A DNA stretch of 64,000 bases from Halogeometricum rufum. Its GTDB lineage: Archaea > Halobacteriota > Halobacteria > Halobacteriales > Haloferacaceae. The notes under the pieces are model-generated. The model searched no databases. It was not told the DNA's origin and was given only the letters and a program-made list of their open reading frames with translations. How positions within the stretch are numbered: position 1 is the first letter of the stretch; every line of letters begins with the position of its first letter. A program made the translations under genes and the position numbers. The stretch is taken from NCBI RefSeq assembly GCF_900112175.1, contig NZ_FOYT01000006.1:1-64000 (forward strand). The letters run 5' to 3'. Below are positions 60,078 through 64,000 of the stretch, piece after piece.

Positions 60078-60980
60078 ATGGACCGATTCGAGAACCTGGA
60101 CGTCCCGCGCCTGCTTCTCGTCGGGTTGACGCTGTCGACGCTGATCGCGGTCGGCGTACTCCTGAGTACGTCGTCGACTGCGTTCGGCGTCTCGAACCCG
60201 TCGTGGGAGGGGACTTCCTCGCTTCGAGAGCAGGCGGAAGCCGTCGATTCCGACTCGATAGTCGTCACGAACACGAGCGAGTACGCACGGGTGGACCCGT
60301 CTTCGAGCGTCGCGGTCGTACTCTCGCCCGAACGGCCGTACACGACGCCCGAGACCGCAGACGTGCGCACGTTCGTCCGTTCTGGCGGCACGCTGGTCGT
60401 CGCCGAGGACTTCGGTTCGCACACGAATCCACTCCTCGCGTCGTTGGGTGTCCGGACGCGAGTCGACGGTCGCCCCCTCCGCGACGAACGCCGGTACTAC
60501 CGCTCACCCGATATCGTGGTCGCCCCGGACGTCTCGGAACACGCGTTGACGAGCGAGGTATCGCAGGTCACGCTGAACCACGGCACTGCGCTTCGACCGA
60601 ACGGCTCACGCGTTCTGGTGAACAGTTCCTCGTTCGCCTACCTCGACACGAATCGGAACGGCTCTGTGGACGGAACGGAGTCGATACGAACCTATCCCGT
60701 CGTGACGGTCGAAACGGTCGGGTCGGGTCGGGTCGTCGTCGTGTCGGACCCGAGTGTCTTCATCAACGCGATGCTCGACCGACCCGGGAACGAACGGTTC
60801 GTCCGGTCGGTGTTCTCGGGACACGAGACGGTCGTCCTCGACCACTCTCATCGGGGCGACCTGCCGCCACTCACCGCCGCGGTCGTCGCTGTCCAGCGGT
60901 CCGACCTGCTCCGCGGTATCGTCGGGTTTGTGGGAATCGGTGTCGTTGCACTCGTCCACCGTCGCAGCCGAGGTAACTAA
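60078..60980 (+). CDS. DUF4350-type membrane-anchored protein
   Basis: 300 residues with an N-terminal membrane helix (~12-32) and a C-terminal helix (~278-295). Between them is an extracytoplasmic alpha/beta domain, including FVRSGGTLVVAEDFGSHTNPLLASLGV and VVTVETVGSGRVVVVSDPSVFINAML, typical of DUF4350 proteins encoded beside MoxR and DUF58 genes. Function unknown; may bind a ligand or assist the MoxR chaperone system. Confidence 0.82.
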   Translation: MDRFENLDVPRLLLVGLTLSTLIAVGVLLSTSSTAFGVSNPSWEGTSSLREQAEAVDSDSIVVTNTSEYARVDPSSSVAVVLSPERPYTTPETADVRTFVRSGGTLVVAEDFGSHTNPLLASLGVRTRVDGRPLRDERRYYRSPDIVVAPDVSEHALTSEVSQVTLNHGTALRPNGSRVLVNSSSFAYLDTNRNGSVDGTESIRTYPVVTVETVGSGRVVVVSDPSVFINAMLDRPGNERFVRSVFSGHETVVLDHSHRGDLPPLTAAVVAVQRSDLLRGIVGFVGIGVVALVHRRSRGN

Positions 60981-61050
60981 CGTGACGCGACGCATAGCGG
61001 ACCCGTCCACCGAGCAGGCATCGCACCCGTCGAGAGTTTCAACCACCCCA

Positions 61051-61064
61051 TAATTATAAATATA
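61051..61064 (+). promoter_or_regulatory. Strong TATA-like element before moxR
   Basis: TAATTATAAATATA stands out in a GC-rich context. It would direct transcription from about 61084, giving a ~19-nt leader for the MoxR gene. The DUF4350 gene ends 70 bp upstream, so moxR may also have its own promoter. Confidence 0.6.
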
Positions 61065-61102
61065 CAAAATGGTTACTCGAACTAACCGAACCCCGCTCCA
61101 CA

Positions 61103-62131
61103 ATGGTTGACCCAGAGTCTCTGTACACGACGATTCGCGACGAAGCCGGAACCGTCTTGATCGGCAACGAGCAGGTACTCGAAGAACTCACGGTTTCGCT
61201 TCTCACCGGCGGTCACGTCCTCCTCGAAGGCGTGCCCGGCGTCGCGAAGACGACTATCGCGGAAGTGTTCGCGCGAACGCTCGGGTTAGATTTCCAGCGC
61301 ATCCAGATGACGCCCGACCTCATGCCCGCCGACATCACCGGGACGACGATATACCGGGAGGCGACCGGCGAGTTCGAGGCAAAGCGCGGCCCGATCTTCT
61401 CGAACGTCGTCGTCGTCGACGAGATAAACCGGGCCACGCCGAAGACACAGAGTGCACTCCTCGAAGCGATGCAGGAGGAACAGGTGACCATCGAAGGGAG
61501 CACGCACCCGTTACCGGAGCCGTTCATGGTCGTCGCCACGATGAATCCCATCGACATGGAGGGAACGTTCGCCCTGCCGGAGGCACAGCGCGACCGATTC
61601 CAACTCAAACTCGACGTGGACATCCCCGAACGTGAGTTGGAAGACGCGCTGTTGGAACGGTTCGACGAGAATCCCGACCTGCGGGCCGACTGGGTCCGAC
61701 AGGTCGTCACCGCCAGCGACATCGCTGCGGCCAGGGAGGTCGCCGACGACGCCTACGTCGACCCGTCGATCCGGAGCTACATCCTCGACATCGTACAGGC
61801 GACTCGGGACAGTTCCGACACCGCACACGGCGCCTCGCCGCGTGCGTCGATTCACCTCCTCGCAGCTTCGAAGGCGCGGGCGGCCATCTACGGCAGAGAG
61901 TACGTCATCCCCGACGACCCGAAGGCACTCGCAGGCTCGGTGCTCGCTCACCGACTCGTTCTCAGTACGGACGCCGAACTCGGCGACCTGAAACCCCGAA
62001 CGGTCGTCGAGGACGCCGTGCGGACGGTGACGCCGCCGACGCACGACGAGATACGGTCGGCTGCGGCGGCGGTCAGCGACGGTGGCTGTCCGACGGATGG
62101 TGACGACGCGGTCGAACGGTCCGACGAGTAG
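61103..62131 (+). CDS. moxR: MoxR-family AAA+ ATPase
   Basis: 342 residues. Walker A GVPGVAKT at 43-50, Walker B VVVVDEINR at 102-110, the MoxR hallmark EGVPGVAKTTIAEVFART, and sensor region VVATMNPIDMEGTFALPEAQRDRF. MoxR ATPases act as chaperones with VWA/DUF58 partners, as encoded at the window end. Here the DUF58 gene is on the opposite strand, converging toward moxR. Confidence 0.93.
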   Translation: MVDPESLYTTIRDEAGTVLIGNEQVLEELTVSLLTGGHVLLEGVPGVAKTTIAEVFARTLGLDFQRIQMTPDLMPADITGTTIYREATGEFEAKRGPIFSNVVVVDEINRATPKTQSALLEAMQEEQVTIEGSTHPLPEPFMVVATMNPIDMEGTFALPEAQRDRFQLKLDVDIPERELEDALLERFDENPDLRADWVRQVVTASDIAAAREVADDAYVDPSIRSYILDIVQATRDSSDTAHGASPRASIHLLAASKARAAIYGREYVIPDDPKALAGSVLAHRLVLSTDAELGDLKPRTVVEDAVRTVTPPTHDEIRSAAAAVSDGGCPTDGDDAVERSDE

Positions 62132-62168
62132 ACGGCCGAGTGATACGGTCGGCCTGCGGTGCCCCGCT

Positions 62169-63077
62169 TCACCACCGACAGCTGACGACGAACTCCGCTT
62201 CTCCGTCTTCGACGCGCTCTCGTTCGACCGTGACTGCCTCGTCCAGTCCGTGCGCCAGGCCGCCGCCGAGGAAGGACGTCACCGGGTGGTCGAATCCGGT
62301 CGCGTCCCCGTAGGCGACACCGGTGACGCCCACGGAGAGTCGCCGACGCTCCTCGTCGAACTCGGCTTCGGCCGCGCGGGCCAACTCGAACTGTTCGACG
62401 AGTGCGTCACAGAGCTGGTTCCCCAGCGACTCGGGGTCTGCGCTCACGCCACCCGAGGCTGCGCGCTCGAACTCGGCGAGCATCCGTCCGGCGGTCGGTG
62501 TGAACGCGACACCACGCCGTCGGCCGTCATCCGGGACGACGAACGTCGAACGAAGCTCCTCGTCGGACGGGAGTTCGTAGTCGGGGGTCTGCGGGACGAA
62601 CAGGCGGACGGGGGCTCGCGTTTCGGACGTCGACGCCGTCACCGGTGCGTACACCGTGGCGTCCGCGAGACCGAGTTCGTCGCGAACGCTCGCACCGGTC
62701 TCTCCGACCGCGTCGTACGCCGACTGACCGACCGTCGCCGGCATGACGCGCTCCGGCGAGAGGAAGTACGTCAAGATGGCTCCGAACACGCCGGTCGCCC
62801 CGAGTGCGAGAAGAACGGTCCGCGCGTCGGGGAACGCGATTCCCGCGGCGATGCCGACGAGTCCGACGCCCATGAGGCCAAGTGCGGTCTGTCGGTGCTG
62901 TAGTTGCTTCCCGCGCGCGTAGTCCTCGCGGAGGCGTCGGTTCTCGGCGCGAAGTTCCTCGATGCGGCGCTGTGTGTCGTCGACGTCGGTTCGGTCGCTC
63001 GGTGCCGACTCGGTGACGTCGGAGTCGGTCCGTCCGTCGGCGAACGATTCGGTCGTCTGGTCGTCGGTGAAGCTCAT
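62169..63077 (-). CDS. Haloarchaeal membrane protein with N-terminal coiled coil
   Basis: 302 residues. An acidic N-terminus leads into a short coiled coil (DDTQRRIEELRAENRRLREDYARGKQLQ), two membrane helices (~66-85, ~88-108) and a C-terminal soluble alpha/beta domain with VRLFVPQTPDYELP and VSVGVTGVAYGDATGF. I do not recognise a named family. It is the third gene of the minus-strand DUF58 operon and its start overlaps the preceding gene by 4 bp. Confidence 0.72.
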   Translation of the reverse strand: MSFTDDQTTESFADGRTDSDVTESAPSDRTDVDDTQRRIEELRAENRRLREDYARGKQLQHRQTALGLMGVGLVGIAAGIAFPDARTVLLALGATGVFGAILTYFLSPERVMPATVGQSAYDAVGETGASVRDELGLADATVYAPVTASTSETRAPVRLFVPQTPDYELPSDEELRSTFVVPDDGRRRGVAFTPTAGRMLAEFERAASGGVSADPESLGNQLCDALVEQFELARAAEAEFDEERRRLSVGVTGVAYGDATGFDHPVTSFLGGGLAHGLDEAVTVERERVEDGEAEFVVSCRW

Positions 63078-63580
63078 GTGTTACGTTCTCCGTCCGTCAA
63101 TCCGAGGGTGACGAGTTCGTGTCTGTGCAGTCCGTACGCACCGACCGCGAGAACGACCCAGAGGAGGGCGACGGACAGCCAGACCCCTCCTTCGGCGGCG
63201 ACGTACCAGATGCCGCCGGCGAGGCCGGCGTACGCGACGACCCATCCGACGGCCGCGGTCGGCGACGCAGTCGCCGTCCACAGCGCTCCGACGAGGAGTA
63301 CTCCGAGTCCCGCCTGGACGCCGACGACCAGTCTCAGCCCCGTGAGATCGGGCGAGACGGTGACGAGTGCGACGTGACCTGCGGCGAGTGCGTACTCGAC
63401 GGGAAGGACGACCCAGACGAAGACCAGGGCCGCGGCGGCCACCAGCGACAGTTCCCCGCCGAACAGGACGAGTGCTGTGGCGGCGGCGGCGACGCCGACC
63501 AGTTCCAGTGCGACTGTCGTTCGTGCGGCCGAACCGGGTTCCGTTCCCCGTCCGAGCAGTGACCGGACTGCACCGGACAT
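63074..63580 (-). CDS. Membrane protein of the DUF58/MoxR cluster
   Basis: 168 residues with about five hydrophobic helices and almost no loops. The N-terminus SGAVRSLLGRGTEPGSAARTTVALELVGVAAAATALVLFG is cytosolic then membrane. It resembles small membrane proteins that accompany DUF58 genes in haloarchaea, but I cannot assign a family. It is immediately downstream of the DUF58 gene (adjacent stop and start). Confidence 0.68.
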   Translation of the reverse strand: MSGAVRSLLGRGTEPGSAARTTVALELVGVAAAATALVLFGGELSLVAAAALVFVWVVLPVEYALAAGHVALVTVSPDLTGLRLVVGVQAGLGVLLVGALWTATASPTAAVGWVVAYAGLAGGIWYVAAEGGVWLSVALLWVVLAVGAYGLHRHELVTLGLTDGERNT

Positions 63581-64000
63581 CTACCGAACGCCTCCCGCGT
63601 GCCGCATCCCGGCGGCCGCTCCCCGTTGGCCCGCCCGGTCGACGCTGAGAATCGCTTCCAGCCTGTCGCCGGGACCGACCTCGAACGCGGTGACGCCGTC
63701 CAGGTTCGCGAGCTTCTGTCTGAAGTTCTCGAAGTCGCGGTACCGCTGGTACGCCGTCTCTCTGTCGGAGTCCTGAACCTCCTCGAACAGCACCGTCGGC
63801 GTCAGGAACGCCGCGACGTGCCCCTCGCCCCGCCGTGCGAGCTTCACGGCGTCGATCAGCTCCGCCCGGTTCGAATCGTCCGTGACGAGTATCGTCCACG
63901 TCGCGCGTCGGAACTCAGATCTGTGTGCCCGAATCGACGAGAACAGGGGTCGCGAGTCGAGGCGGCTGACGTAGGCATCCCGCTCGGCAACGTAGGGCCG
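63581..64000 (-). CDS. DUF58/VWA-like protein, N-terminal part cut by window edge
   Basis: The frame is open from base 64000 to the stop at 63581, giving the last 139 residues. WTILVTDDSNRAELIDAVKLARRGEGHVAAFL fits the end of a von Willebrand A-type fold in DUF58 proteins, and VLFEEVQDSDRETAYQRYRDFENFRQKLANL a C-terminal helix pair. The GTG at 63847 is internal to the frame and not a real start. The partner of MoxR in these clusters. Confidence 0.8.
   Translation of the reverse strand, partial: RPYVAERDAYVSRLDSRPLFSSIRAHRSEFRRATWTILVTDDSNRAELIDAVKLARRGEGHVAAFLTPTVLFEEVQDSDRETAYQRYRDFENFRQKLANLDGVTAFEVGPGDRLEAILSVDRAGQRGAAAGMRHAGGVR

Noticed and set aside
61069..61110. 13-residue upstream frame before moxR
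   Set aside because: The strong TATA element predicts transcription starting after this ATG, so it should not be in the mRNA.
1..64000. CRISPR arrays, rRNA, intact insertion sequences
   Set aside because: No regularly spaced repeats with unique spacers, no rRNA-like sequence and no transposase were seen on reading both strands.

Overview
The window looks like chromosomal DNA of a haloarchaeon, probably of the Haloferacales, though I cannot fix the genus. The evidence is very high GC with strongly GC-biased third codon positions, acidic proteins, GTG starts, genes with a TATA-like box about 25 nt before the start codon and no Shine-Dalgarno, Tat-type lipoprotein signals (twin Arg plus lipobox Cys), and typical haloarchaeal families (DUF1616, CPxC-type mini zinc fingers, AbrB/PIN pairs, a MoxR/DUF58 cluster). 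I saw no rRNA, tRNA, CRISPR array or intact insertion sequence.

Layout. 0-4.1 kb: the N-terminal part of a secreted calcium-binding repeat protein, a small Glu/Thr-rich lipoprotein, an aldo/keto reductase and an SDR. 4.2-4.9 kb: a VapBC-type toxin-antitoxin pair. 4.9-7.3 kb: a divergent acyl-CoA dehydrogenase and APH-type kinase that match the two halves of eukaryotic ACAD10/11. 7.3-10.9 kb: a GIDE-like membrane protein and an ABC-2 exporter pair. 10.9-14.2 kb: a winged-helix regulator, an acyl-CoA dehydrogenase and an acyl-CoA ligase; the last two overlap and form an operon. 14.4-21.4 kb: a large Tat lipoprotein with an HWHDWE motif, two zinc alcohol dehydrogenases, a class V aminotransferase, a mini zinc finger and MsrA.

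21.4-47.6 kb is a surface-polysaccharide locus. It holds a nucleotide-sugar epimerase, a Gfo/Idh/MocA oxidoreductase, five glycosyltransferases (two GT2-like, three GT4-like), a polytopic GT-C-like protein, DUF1616, a Wzx/MOP flippase, a heparinase II/III-type lyase, two paralogous right-handed beta-helix proteins, three alkaline-phosphatase-superfamily proteins, a PPC+CBM6 lipoprotein and an FG-GAP repeat protein. I infer that it makes, decorates, exports and trims a surface or secreted polysaccharide. No initiating phosphoglycosyltransferase or oligosaccharyltransferase is visible here. Its middle (26.3-34.1 kb) has AT-rich spacers and frequent strand switches, as in a variable island.

47.6-57.1 kb is mixed: a winged-helix regulator, an MFS transporter, an atypical SDR, a TetR-MATE operon with a clear inverted-repeat operator, a second VapBC pair, a LarA-like protein, a MoaD-type beta-grasp protein without the C-terminal Gly-Gly, and a site-2 protease. 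57.6-58.7 kb: an AbrB/PIN pair and a CopG-like protein. After an AT-rich stretch (59.2-60.1 kb) the window ends in a MoxR/DUF4350/DUF58 cluster whose DUF58 gene is cut by the window edge.

Most interesting points: the split ACAD10/11-like pair; three toxin-antitoxin loci that each carry an inverted repeat at the antitoxin start; the beta-helix and AlkP-superfamily proteins of the polysaccharide island, which lack recognisable sulfatase signatures or signal peptides; and several proteins missing a hallmark residue of their family.
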